NCBI GenBank assembly: GCA_015179125.1
Contig: WHVA01000086.1
Location: forward strand, 62,001-126,000
Direction: 5' to 3'
DNA length: 64,000 nt
From: Gautieria morchelliformis
Lineage: Eukaryota > Basidiomycota > Agaricomycetes > Gomphales > Gomphaceae
Shown here in pieces: positions 26,301 to 36,877 of the stretch. Numbering within the stretch: the first letter of the stretch is position 1; the number at the start of each line of letters is the position of its first letter. The notes below the pieces were generated by a model. It had not been told where the DNA came from. It saw only the letters and a program-made list of their open reading frames with translations, and ran no database searches. The translations under genes and the position numbers were made by a program.

Positions 26301-29050
26301 TCCATTGACGTGATACTTTCAGTGTGCGATTAAACTGCAGAGGAGAGTGGATAACAGACATGTCCAAATGGGCTTTGACGTTCGAAAACGATCCTCGAAA
26401 GGTAGCGAATTTGCTCGATGACACGTGAGGAGTAACATATAATTCCGAAAGACTTGCCGTTATGTCATGCAGAGTGAGGACGATGTCAGACACAATACGA
26501 GAATTTACCGGCGCATGCAGGGGTGAGTCAGGTCGGTGAGAGACTGAGAGCGGTCCCATAGCTTCCTCAACCCCCAGAAGAACTTGCAAGATTCGAAGGC
26601 GGAGAGCAGATACTTCGGCATTGAGGCTTTCTCGAGAAGCACACACGGGGGGCTCCGTGGTCGCGTCAGCAAGGTATTCTTTAGTCAGAGAATCAACCAC
26701 CAGCTCCAAACTCATGCTCTAACTTAGAAGTCAGGTTCATGTTGTACGGCGCGATTATTATGCTTACTGAGTCGAATATCATGGCTGAAATTATCTGGAT
26801 GACATGCATACAAAGTGGCGTCACAAGCATGTCGACCTGACTACTTCGAATGAGTCGAACGATAGAAGTTGAGCTTGCATCAGGTGATCGTTTCGAACGA
26901 AAATGACTGGCGTCCAAGGGGGCAGTAGTCCCAGCTGGGAGATCATCAAGTGGGGACGAAACGTCCTGCCGTCAAACAGTAATATGATTTTTTGCCACAT
27001 ATACCAGTCAGGAATAGGGAGAGCCCACCTGAACTAGGTCAAACAATGAAGGTGTCCAGAGAATGGATGCGTCATCAAAGTGAGATTCAAACCATCCCAC
27101 AATGTTCTTGTAGTGTGCAAGTAACGGGGAGGGCACTCCCACGTTTTCGGCGTTGGCTAGTTTAAATCAGCACCATCGACGCAATATGTAATTGTTCATA
27201 CGTTCGTCTCGTTCGGCTGCCCCTGAGTCAGAATCAGTCATATTACTTGTGACATTGTTATCCGACTCGTCCGAGCTGGACATGCTCTGGTTGTCGTAAT
27301 CCGTATAGAACAACAGTGGGGTGGCAGGTCGGGAGTGTCTGTGGTGAGTTGGATATGAATGTGAAGCATGCAGGGATAATATGAATATACGGACGCCAAA
27401 TGCGCATCCCTATCGGCCTCAGATATATAATTGTCTTCATTGGAGTTCGTGGCGTTGTAAGACCCCATGTGAGAATGCGGTCGCCCTCGATTTGTGCCTG
27501 GAATTGGAGGGTCGTCAATTTCTTCACAAGAAGACGGGCTGGGGTTGATTGGCCTTGGTAAAAACATGGAGCCATGATACGAGGAAGGGACGGCTGAAAT
27601 ACTCAAGGTCAAATAGATTGCGGGTAGTGAGAAATAGCAAGGACACAGCCGATTTGAAGAGCGGCTTCATGAATCATCGTAAAGGAACCGTGCACGCCCA
27701 GTGAGGGCATCTTGGACGGCAATAAAATTTGTTTGGGCCTTGGCTGCTTCGCACCATCCTGCAGGGGAAGAGTAAACATCCATACCCACATCAAAAGAAA
27801 TAGATCCGGCCTCCAACCAAGATTCATGACGTATCCCGGAGCGTAGCAGTGGACGAATGAAAGCTTGAGACACATGAGCCTCAGTAACTTTCTTGTACGA
27901 TTCACCAGCCAGGTCATTGTAGTCAAGTTTGATGCCTCAAGGGGACAGAGTTGCAAGCTAGTCTGATCAACCAACCAGGCCACATCCAGTGACTTCAGGT
28001 TGAATTTGAGAAATGTCACTGACATTAAGAAGTCAACTGATAAGATTTAGTAATGAATGTGGAAGTGTGTTACCATCGGGATCGGGTGGTATCGCAAAAT
28101 CTCCAGCAGGTGCATTTACTGCGTCTATGAAGTTGGCACGGAAAGAGGTTAGAGCAGACAGGCCCCGTAATTCCATTGTGGACACGACACCCGCGATCAC
28201 GCCAATTTGGAACTCCCAAAGTCAGAGATAAGTCGATGTTCTGGGCTGCGGCCCGAATAACCGATTGGCCAAAACATTAATGCCTGATCATGCATGAGTA
28301 TTGACATTATCTCATCTCCATTTCTGCAGAAAGCCCTAACCATCAATTTGGAGACTCTGACGTCCAAGCCTTTCATACGATTCGCGGGTCAGATCGTGCA
28401 CGACATCCTCAACAATGGATATGACCGTTGGGCTAATGTTGAGTGACATTTCTTGTACAAAAGGGTAGTGAATGGCGGCCAGATGAGTCAGAGACAAGGA
28501 AAAGTCTTACCCATAGAGTAGTCATGGGTCCGCAGCTGAAGTTGGATCTCGGGCTGGAGCACAATCACACATGTACCGAGACTGTTAAATCCTGTACTGT
28601 GTTGTTGCTCCGTAGTTGGGTATGGCCCGAGAGAGTATTCGTAACCAGGTAAGCCGGCAGGCAGCACGATGGCCGAGCGCTCAAACTGAATGCACAGTAC
28701 AACTTCGAAAACATTGGACTGACAAGTTAGGTCTCAGCATCGCACGACTGTAAGGTCAGCACTGGTGAACCTTGCCTTCCCGCCACTTCCATTCAACAGG
28801 ATCACCAATGGGTACGTTCTGGTTCCGCCTTGTGACGTATTCCGTAAGTGTGGAGAAGTGGGTGAAACTCCCGAAGTAGTTATCTCGAACGCTCATCAAA
28901 TGTCGGGCAACCCATCCAAACGATATGAACACCATATCACTAACCTGCAGTGAAAGCATGAGTAATGGAACGTGATCGAATGCGACATGACGGAAGAGTG
29001 TGAGCACTTACTATGATGTCGAGCTTGAGTTGATCCATATACTGGGGAAG
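23366..29050 (-). pseudogene. CSF1 (duplicate): inverted duplicate of CSF1 (main part), disrupted
   Basis: Reverse-complement copy of about 1155-6924 of the CSF1 gene, introns included, so it arose at the DNA level and is not a retrocopy. Over about 270 bases compared by eye (CSF1 5274 onward) I counted 12 differences, roughly 95-96% identity. It cannot encode CSF1. The reading frame is broken between 26098 and 26062. A stretch equivalent to about 4778-4865 is missing after LRLHGKY. The left end (23366) stops abruptly at CSF1 base 6924, inside an exon. The right end is cut by a retrotransposon nest at 29051, and the remaining 326 bases reappear at 53457-53782. The extra copy is flanked by unrelated fragments and has neither the 5' nor the 3' end of CSF1. 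Confidence 0.9.
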
Positions 29051-29540
29051 TGTAAGGGCAACCCTGGTTGGTTGCGGAGATCACACTACCACACAACTGA
29101 CAAGGGGAAATCCAAAGTATGTATAAATGAACAGAGTATACAAGAGAGGGGATTCTCACCTGACAAGGGGAAATCCAAAGAGAAAAGTATAAGGACCCCC
29201 AATGTCAGCGAGCCCGTATTATACTACGCTGCGCAGCCAGGGACAGCACTTGGCACTCGCCATCAACCCTGCATCCCCCTGACCTCCCTGACCCTTGATC
29301 GACCCTTGATGCCACCTATTATGCGAGTCGCCTGATTTCCGACACTGTTCCGAGAGCGGAAGTCGGAAATTGGAGTGGAACTGGAAAAGCGAACAGAACT
29401 GGTGGAAGTTCTCCCAGAAGCGGAATCATTTCCGAAGGCAGAGGCGGAGATGGAATCGGAACCGGAACCGGAGTCGGAAATGGAGTCGGAACTGGGTGTG
29501 GTGTCGGAACTGGAAATGGAAAACAGGGTGTCCCCTGACA
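29051..29540 (-). repeat. 3' LTR of element A
   Basis: 490 bases. On the minus strand it begins TGTCAGGGGACACC and ends CCCTTACA. A polypurine tract (AGAGGGGGGGTGA on the minus strand) abuts it at about 29541-29553. U3 holds degenerate TTCCGACTC-type tandem repeats. Confidence 0.92.
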
Positions 29541-29852
29541 TCACCCCCCCTCTAGCGTGCTGCGTCCTCGAAGCACGGGACATGAGGGATTGAAATGCAA
29601 GTGAGCAGATTCGGCGAGGGGCACCAGGGTGTGTCCTATAGAACTCACGGAGTTTGTCCGGAGCGGAGACATCTTGCTCCGGGACCCACGAATTGTTCCT
29701 CATACCCATATCCTTCCCATTTCACGAGGAATTGGAGTCGTCCTCACACAAACCTGCTGTCGAGGATCCGTTCCATCACATAGTGCTCTTCCCCATCTAC
29801 AATTTCCGGTGGAGGTGGCGGACGAGCCTTCCGACCTGGAATTGGGTCCTCT
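29541..29852 (-). pseudogene. element A: chromodomain end of pol
   Basis: Minus-strand remnant of the Pol C-terminus, including NSWVPEQDVSAPDKLREFYR and the run to SRASRTQHARGGV. The reading frame continues without a stop into the LTR as far as about 29263. Upstream chromodomain residues are frameshifted. Homology to pol ends at the sequence GGGTCCTC, where foreign DNA begins. Confidence 0.8.
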
Positions 29853-30359
29853 ATTACTCGGACCCACCGGACCCGTTTCATCGTTGATCAAAACCACATA
29901 TCCGGTCACCCTTGTAATTCGTTGTCAGATGTGTTTTCCCGACCCCTTGTTCTTTGCCATTGTTCTACCTTACCCTGAACCCCCCTTGTAGTCCCATTGT
30001 TCCCAATAGTTAGTTCCCACACATTGTCTACTCGACTTCCGCTTCCTCCAGAATTTGCTTAGTATCATACCATTACTTGTTGTTCTGCACTTTGTATAAA
30101 ACCCCCTCATGTATGTCTCTTATTCTGCAATCAGATAATCACCTTCGATACTTGATTTCCTTCGCTCCATCTCCTGTTCTTAGCACAGCGAGTCTAGCAA
30201 GATCTCAGTCTCTCCGCCTTCCATCTTCCGCCTCAGTTCCGACTCAAGTTCCGACCGAACCTTTGGTTCAGTACTTTCCGACTTCCGACTCAGTTCCGAA
30301 ATACTTAGGACGATAGTTCATTGGGGGCGCAACCTATAAGTTGAAGCCGCTGTCCTTTC
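29853..30359 (+). repeat. unidentified LTR-like segment between elements A and C
   Basis: This is neither A pol nor C LTR. It has promoter-like content (TATAAAA at about 30097, then pyrimidine-rich sequence) and, at 30225-30300, TTCCGACTC-type units like the Gypsy U3. It replaces about 33 bases of A pol. It could be a remnant of another LTR element or a rearranged 5' part of C's LTR; I could not find its ends. Confidence 0.35.
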
Positions 30360-30839
30360 CAGTTCCGACTTAGTGGAAATCTCGATACGTAACACCAGTT
30401 CCGACTCCATTTCCGACTCCGCTTCCGGTTCCGATTCCATCTCCGCCTCCGCTTTTGGAAATGATTCCGCTTCTGGGAGAACTTCCACCAGTTCTGTTCA
30501 CCTTGCCAGTTCCACTCCAATTTCCGACTTCCACTCTTGGAACAGTGTCGGAAATCAAGCGACTCACGTAATAGGTGGCATCAAGGGTCGATCAAGGGTC
30601 AGGGTGGTCAGGGAGATGCAGGGTTGATGGCAGGTGTCAAGTGTTGTCCCTGGCTGCGCAGCGTAGTATAATACGGGCTCGCTGACATTGGGGGTCCTTA
30701 GACTTTTCTCTTTGGATTTCCCCTTGTCAGGTGAGAATCCCCTCTCTTGTATACTCTGTTCATTTATACATACTTTGGATTTCCCCTTGTCAGTTGTGTG
30801 GTAGTGTGATCTCCACAACCAGCCAGGGTTGCCCTTACA
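30360..30839 (+). repeat. 5' LTR of element C (start rearranged)
   Basis: Aligned with the 3' LTR from about 30393 onward; the first 25-35 bases are altered. It contains TATAATA (30667-30673), the predicted transcript start at 30700, and ends GCCCTTACA at 30839. Confidence 0.8.
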
Positions 30840-30851
30840 GCAGAAAAGTCT
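30700..30851 (+). promoter_or_regulatory. R/U5 leader and self-priming site of element C
   Basis: AGACTTTTCT (30700-30709) lies 33 bases downstream of TATAATA. Its exact reverse complement AGAAAAGTCT (30842-30851) lies two bases after the LTR end, where a primer-binding site belongs. A perfect 21-base direct repeat occupies 30710-30730 and 30773-30793. The first copy is followed by GTGAGA, and the second ends in TTGTCAG. No tRNA-complementary site was recognised here. Confidence 0.7.
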
Positions 30852-32120
30852 CTCCCCTAGAGGACCGGCGGTCGTACTGCGCGTTGCATTCACCATAGGT
30901 GTGTTCGGAATCGGAGACAGTGACTCGGAGATCTCGACCTCTTCCGCACACACAGCATATGACAGCCCCTTTTCTTACGTTGAGCTCCCAACCCCGGAAA
31001 TCCCATCCCATATTTCTCCTTCTGACATGGATCCGGACGATCGTCTTCGGAATATGGAGAAGGAATTGACGCGGAACCGGATGAAGACCGACGCGATTGA
31101 AACAGCCTTACAAGCGATTTTGGCTAAGTTAGATATTCCACAAAGTGGTGGAAATGAAATGCTGGATGATCCGGATTTCGGAAAAGCGGAAGCAGTGGAA
31201 GAGAGGATGTCCGCGAAGTTAGCAAAGGTCAAACCCGCAACTCCGGCAGACTTTGACGGAGATCGGGAAAAGGGACGCGCATTCTTCAACACATGCAGCA
31301 TCTACTTTGCAATTGTCGGAGACCTCTTTCCGAACAACCAGGCTTGGATTCACTGGGCATTGTCCTTTTTCAAGTCAGACCGCGCAGCCCGGTTTGCAAA
31401 CAAGGTGATCCGACATGAAGCAAAGGGCAAGGGGGACTACTTCCGGGACTGGGATGCCTTCGAGAAAACATTTTCCGACCAGTTCTGCCCGAAAAACGAG
31501 CAGCTCACAGCCCTTACGAAGCTCGAGGGGACCAGCTGGTACCAGGCCAAGGATCCAGTCGATGACTACATCGATCGCTTCCAGGAGCTCATCGACCTTG
31601 CGGAGTATGACGACGACAAGACGATCATCATCAAATTCCGACGAGGACTTGATCCGACGCTCCAGAACCAAGTTGCGCTGCTTGGGGATGGAGCTCCGGA
31701 TTTCGATGACCCGGAAGGGTGGTACCAAGCTGTGCAGAGGGTGTCCCGGAACAGGGAAGCAAATGAGGCCTTCGTGGAGACAAACCGGAACATGACTCGC
31801 AGTTCCGCTCATCCTACTCCACCTGTGCCAAAACCCAGAAGTGCATTCATTCCCACACGGAAAGTATTTCCGATGCTTGCTCCGCCTGCTCCTATTAGGA
31901 ACCCTAGCCCCCCTCCCTCAAAGGGTGGCCCTACCCCGATGGATGTTGACCGCATGCGTGGAAAAGGCCACAGAACTATCACCTGCTTCCGATGCCGACA
32001 ACCAGGCCACTATGCTCGCGAGTGCCCCCAAGCCTTTGACATCCGGCTTATGACCACGGAGGAGAAACTCGAGCTCCTTCCAGAGTTCCTCGCACTCGCG
32101 GACATAAGCAGAGTGCCCAC

Positions 32121-32618
32121 TGTAGAGGACAGGAATTATAGGCAGTAGGTATGGACTTGTTATTCAAAAGAATAGACTAGAAATCAATTCACTCTCTCAG
32201 TGAATTTAGTGGTCACTCTAAATATATTATACACTACCTAGAAATCAATTCACTACAGAGCATTTCTAGGTTAATAAATGCAAAGACTACTAGACTAATT
32301 TACTTGCCTCTCTCAGTGAATTTAGTGGTCACTGAGAGAGGGGGAAATGTGTTCCACTGCGCATGTACTACTACCCGGCCCTTTAGCGCCCAAGAGCTCG
32401 CGCGTCGAAGTCATTTCAGACTCCGCTGGGTGCAGCCGCTTGTGAAAGTAGGAATAACAAAATGAAATAGAGAGACAAGAAATGAGTGGAAAATTTCGAA
32501 AATAACCAGAGAAATGGATGCATAATACAAGAGCAATGTGAGAAGAAATTGGAAGGCCACACAACAAATTGGATATATTATGCTTGATTTTGGTGCAGGA
32601 GCATAAATGCACCCAACA
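32121..32618 (-). repeat. Copia 3' LTR
   Basis: 498 bases. Contains a 13-bp inverted repeat (CCTCTCTCAGTGA, 32307-32319, with its complement at 32329-32341; 9-base loop). The CTCTCAGTGAATTTAGTGG segment also occurs earlier in the same LTR as a direct repeat. Confidence 0.93.
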
Positions 32619-32631
32619 CGCCCCCTCAAGC

Positions 32632-35517
32632 TTAATATATTCCGATTTGCTCGTTGAGAATCTTCACTCTAGGACTAGGAAGTCCTTTAGTGAGGATATC
32701 TGCCAACATTTGTTCGGTTGGCAAATAAACGAGCTTGGCTTGTTGATTTTTGATTATATCTCGAAGGAAATATAATCGGATGTCGAAGTGCTTGGTTCTC
32801 GTGTGTTGTTGGGTGCCATACGTGATGGCAATGGCTGATTGATTGTCTGAATAAACTTGGATGGGTCTGTTCAGTGGTTGGAATATTTCAGAAATAAAAT
32901 GGCGCATCCAAAGAGCCTCTTTGCCCGCATGGGTCAGGGCGACGAATTCGGCTTCAGTTGATGAGAGGGCTACTATCGACTGTTTCTGGCAACTCCATGA
33001 AACAGTGCCTCCATCAATCTGAAATAAGTATGCCGAATACGAACGCCTATGACTCTGTGAACCCCAATCCGCATCTGAATACCCCATCAAGCCGTCTTGA
33101 TTTCTTCCAAGTGTGAGCTTGTAATGCTTCGTGCCTTTCAAATATTTGAAGACACGTTTGACTGCATTCCAGTGTGTGCCACCTGGATTTTCAAGGAATT
33201 GCGAGAGTAATGACACCGCAAATGCAATGTCAGGTCGAGTGGCTACAGCCGCCCACATCAGTGATCCTATAGCTTGCCTGTATGGAAACTTCGACATGGC
33301 TTTCTTGCCTCTCTCTGTAGAAGGACATTGGTCTTTAGATAATTTTACGGCTGGATCAAGAGGCGTAGCATAAGTCTTTGCATCTTCGAGATTAAATTTT
33401 TGATGATCTTCTCGATGTATGCAGGTTGTGAAATTGCAATAGTTTTCTTCTGCCAGTCTCTTTCGATTTTGAGATTCAATAGCCAATGAATCTCGCCTAG
33501 ATCTTTCATACTGAAGACCTGAGCAAGATCTCGTTTGACTTCGTCCAGGACTGATTGATTCTCAGCTGTGATGGTAAGGTCGTCCACAGCTGTTGCAATG
33601 ATCACATGCCCCTTTCCGCCACGTCTATAAAATACAGCCCCATCTGTGGCTGACGTAGTGAATCCTAACTTGTGGAATTCACCACTTAGACGTTTATACC
33701 ATTCTCTTCCAGATTGCTTGAGGCCGTAGAGTGCTTTCTTCAAAAGTAGCACTTCGCCTTTGTCTCCAGACTCATATCCATACGGCTGCTTCATGTAAAT
33801 AGGTTCGGGCAACGTAGCATTGAGGTATGCATAGTCTACGTCCATTTGATGGATAGGCCAGTCATTCCTAGCAGCGATGGCGCATATGATCCGTAGGGAG
33901 GATAACCGAGCAACAGGTGAGTATGTCTCATCATAGTCGACTCCAAACTTCTGTGTGAAGCCTTGGGCGACCATTCTCGATTTAGGTACTATTGGTTTCC
34001 CTTCTGGATTACGCTTCCAAAGGTAGACCCATTTATTACCGACAATATTGGCTCCAGGAGGTGGTTTGGCTCGTTCCCACACTCCCTTGTCGATTAGGGC
34101 CTCATACTCTTTGTCCATTGATTTCTTCCATATAGGATTATTCAGAGCTTCGTCTGCATTGCTAGGTTCAATTTGACTCAAATCCGGCGCCTTGTTATTG
34201 TTTTGACCGTCGGTTAGAAACGCACTGATGGCACACTCATAGTTACTGATGCCATCAATCTCGGAGGATAATTCTTGGTCGAATAAAATTTCTTTATGGT
34301 CCTCAATGTCCTCGTAAGCTAGCGTAGTCATATGTGCGCCAGCTTGTCTCTGGGTTTGAGATCTTGTTACGGGACCTGATGGGGCCGGCTGCACTTGTTG
34401 TTGACGGATCCTTTCGCTTCTCCTTATCGGTTTAGCTTCTCTAGGTCTGTCATCAACACCCTGAATAGGTTGCAGCTTTTCAAGATATTCCTCCGGTGCA
34501 CTTTCATCAATTTCTTCGATCTTTGCCTCTTCGCTGACTAAGCGACCGGGCACAGGCACTGATGCCGGAATGGCCTTCTTCTCTTCTTTAGACGTAGGTA
34601 GCTTGGATTCCTCAATAGAAATGATTGGGACCTTTCCCTTCTTCATCTCTGAATCAAACACAACATTCCGCTCGACAGAAACTTTGTGCGAGTCAGGCCA
34701 ATAAACATAATGACCATGGCTCTGCGCAGAAATTCCTATCCACCGAGCTCTCTTGGCACGAGCTGCCAATTTATCTCCCTGAGTGATTTTAACGTAAATT
34801 TCAGTTCCCCACGCGTGAATGTCTTTGAGATTCGGTTTTTCATGGTGAATCATCTCGTAGGGCGTTTTATCTGGTAGAGCTCTTGTATGCGTCCTGTTCC
34901 TAAGATAATTGGCATGCTGTATCGCATAGCCCCATAATATCTTAGGAAGGCCTGATTCTAGCAGCATGGCACGAGTTCTCTCAGTGAGAGTTCGGTTCAG
35001 GCGTTCCGCAACACCATTGGACTCTGGTGTGTCGTGTACCGTCAACTGATGCTTCGTGCCTTGTTTGGCTAGATGCTGTTCGAATTCAGAGCTCGTATAC
35101 TCGCCCCTCGATCAGAAACAAGTGCCTTGATGTGCACATTTCTCTGTCGAAGCATTAAAGCCTCGTAGAGCTTGTACTTTGAGAATGCTTCTGATTTGTT
35201 CGCCATGAGATAGATCACCGATTCTCTTGAGTAATCATCGATAAAGGAGACATAATATGACTTCTTATCGATCGTGAGGTGTCTTGCAGGTCCCAGACAT
35301 CAGAATAAATTCTGTCACCGAATTTTGATGTTCGGTCTCTGGGTTCTCGAGGAAGAGGTTTGCGCGCAATCTTGGCCTGAATACACGCATCACAGACAAT
35401 TCTATCGCCTGTGGAGCTCAGTTCAATGCCCAATATCATGCCATGATTTAATAGATGTTGTAGGACTTCTGCGAGATGTGCCCCATCTTTTGATGAATTT
35501 CCATGGCAGATAAACAC
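32632..35517 (-). pseudogene. Copia pol: integrase, reverse transcriptase, RNase H with frame breaks
   Basis: Three minus-strand frames make up the rest of the polyprotein. First, 35517-35215 carries the integrase start with CDACIQAKIARKPLP and GDRIYSDVW. Second, 35045-33345 (566 codons) carries the integrase end (HDTPESNGVAERLNRTLTER), a linker, and RT (VYLWKRNPEGKP; SRMVAQGFTQKFGVDYDETY; QMDVDYAYLNATL; ALYGLKQSGREWYKRL; catalytic AVDDLTI). Third, 33486-32632 carries the RT end and RNase H (QAIGSLMWAAVATRPDIAFA; YSDADWGS; SSTEAEFVAL; KHFDIRLYFLRDI), ending just inside the polypurine tract. Frames change near 35240-35045 and near 33400, so the copy cannot make a full polyprotein without frameshifting. 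Confidence 0.88.
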
Positions 35518-36872
35518 ATATGGGCTTGAGCACTTGGTGACTGGAGGTCTAGTCGATATAAGCCATTGACTTTCGGTGCTTGCATCAATACTTTTCCAGC
35601 AGCATTAGATATTGTGCATTTCTGGCCACCGAGTCGAATGTCGTAGCCAGCATCATCGCACCGACCGATCGAGACGAGGGTAGCAGCAATTTTAGGTGCA
35701 TAGTATGTATCTTGCAACGTGACTTCTACTGTTCTATCTCCAACCTTATTGGATAATACGAGCAGTCCTGAGCCGAAGGCATCAAAGGTACCTTTGTTGG
35801 CTGCTCGGATAGTCCTCGGCTGTGAGAATTGACAGTAGTTCCTCAATAAATTTTTGTGAGGAGTCATATGCGATGTCGTTCCGGTGTCGAGTATAACTAT
35901 AACTCCTGAGGATGTGCTCAAATTGAAATTAGAGCACTCGTCGAAATTGGTGAAGGCAAGATGCCCATCACCACTTTCCTCAGAAGTAGACTCTTCTTCG
36001 GCAACATTCGCTTTTGCTTTACCCTTCTTCTTCTTCTTGCCTTTGGCTTTCTTCTTCTGACGTGGTCCTTGACCTTCTTTACCACCTCCTTTAGCCCAGC
36101 AATTTTCGATGGAATGTCCAGGCTTTTTGCAGTTGGTGCATACATGCGCCTTCTGCCCCTTCTGGTCCTTCTTAGTAGATGAACCAATAAACACCTGCTC
36201 TTCTTGCGGGAGTGTTTTCTTCCTGTCATACTGAGCCTTTAGTACCCTAATAATATTATCAGGGACCAATGGCATCCCGCATTCTTCAAGCGAAGTGGTA
36301 AGGGCGTTCATGACTGCCTCATAGGATGGTGGAAGTGATGCAAGGATGATGTCCATGAATTCTTCTTCGGAAACTCTGGCTCCCATCTCATTAAGACGAG
36401 CATATAGGTCTTGGGCCTTGTCCAAATGATCTCTCAAGTCTCCATCCTCAGGACATCTCATACTGCGGAGTTGTCTCTGCAGGCTGGTGAGGACCATCTT
36501 GGGCTTTTTGGTCATTTCATTGACCAGTGCATCCCAAGTCTCTTTTGCTGTCTTCTGCTTCTGTAGCATCAGGGCTAATGACTCTGACACTGAGACGATG
36601 ATTTGGGTCTTGGCTTGTCCTTCTCTAGCAAGGTATCTCTCCAGCTTCTCCTCGGCCTTATCCATCTGAGTTTCCTCAGCTTCTGTTAGAATATGGCCTG
36701 GGGGCATGACTGGAGGATCAGGAGGTCGAGTGACTCTCCCTTCTACATGCTTGAGTAGATTTTTGGACTCGAAATAGCTGATGAGAGTAGCTCGCCACAA
36801 TGGCCAATTACTTCCATCAGTAGCAAGCTTCTCAACACCCAATAGCTTCTCAGAAGTGTCTCCGGGGCCCAT
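35448..36872 (-). CDS. Copia gag, protease and pre-integrase region
   Basis: 474 residues from ATG 36872 (MGPGDTSEKLLGVEKLATDG). The N-terminal two-thirds is a Copia-type gag (WPLWRATLISYFESKNLLKH; LRDHLDKAQDLYARLNEMG). A CCHC knuckle CTNCKKPGHSIENC lies near residue 245, followed by a Lys-rich stretch. The aspartic protease motif is VIVILDTGTTSHM (about residue 330). The ORF then enters the pre-integrase zinc region (MEIHQKMGHIS) and is cut off by a frame change after GHIS; a second frame resumes with AEVLQHLLNHGM. Intact Copia elements encode one long polyprotein, so the break here is probably a mutation. Confidence 0.85.
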   Translation of the reverse strand: MGPGDTSEKLLGVEKLATDGSNWPLWRATLISYFESKNLLKHVEGRVTRPPDPPVMPPGHILTEAEETQMDKAEEKLERYLAREGQAKTQIIVSVSESLALMLQKQKTAKETWDALVNEMTKKPKMVLTSLQRQLRSMRCPEDGDLRDHLDKAQDLYARLNEMGARVSEEEFMDIILASLPPSYEAVMNALTTSLEECGMPLVPDNIIRVLKAQYDRKKTLPQEEQVFIGSSTKKDQKGQKAHVCTNCKKPGHSIENCWAKGGGKEGQGPRQKKKAKGKKKKKGKAKANVAEEESTSEESGDGHLAFTNFDECSNFNLSTSSGVIVILDTGTTSHMTPHKNLLRNYCQFSQPRTIRAANKGTFDAFGSGLLVLSNKVGDRTVEVTLQDTYYAPKIAATLVSIGRCDDAGYDIRLGGQKCTISNAAGKVLMQAPKVNGLYRLDLQSPSAQAHMCLSAMEIHQKMGHISQKSYNIY

Positions 36873-36877
36873 AACCC
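36862..36877 (-). promoter_or_regulatory. Copia primer-binding region overlapping the gag start
   Basis: Directly inside the 5' LTR the minus strand reads GGGTTATGGGCCCCGG. It sits where a tRNA primer pairs, and the gag start codon (ATGGGCCCCGGA) is embedded in it. Which tRNA pairs here was not determined. Confidence 0.5.

Noticed and set aside
23366..29050. A second functional CSF1 paralogue
   Set aside because: Both ends are truncated, an internal segment is missing, the frame is broken, and a transposon nest interrupts it.
29370..29593. Glu/Ser-rich and Trp-rich ORFs on the plus strand of the LTRs (also near 53315, 55550, 61202, 63742)
   Set aside because: They are antisense translations of the U3 tandem repeats and appear in every LTR copy.
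30829..31026. Gag frame open upstream of the ATG across the primer-binding site in C (also in B)
   Set aside because: There is no in-frame ATG upstream of 31027. The extension would need non-AUG initiation, so gag was started at MDPDDRL.
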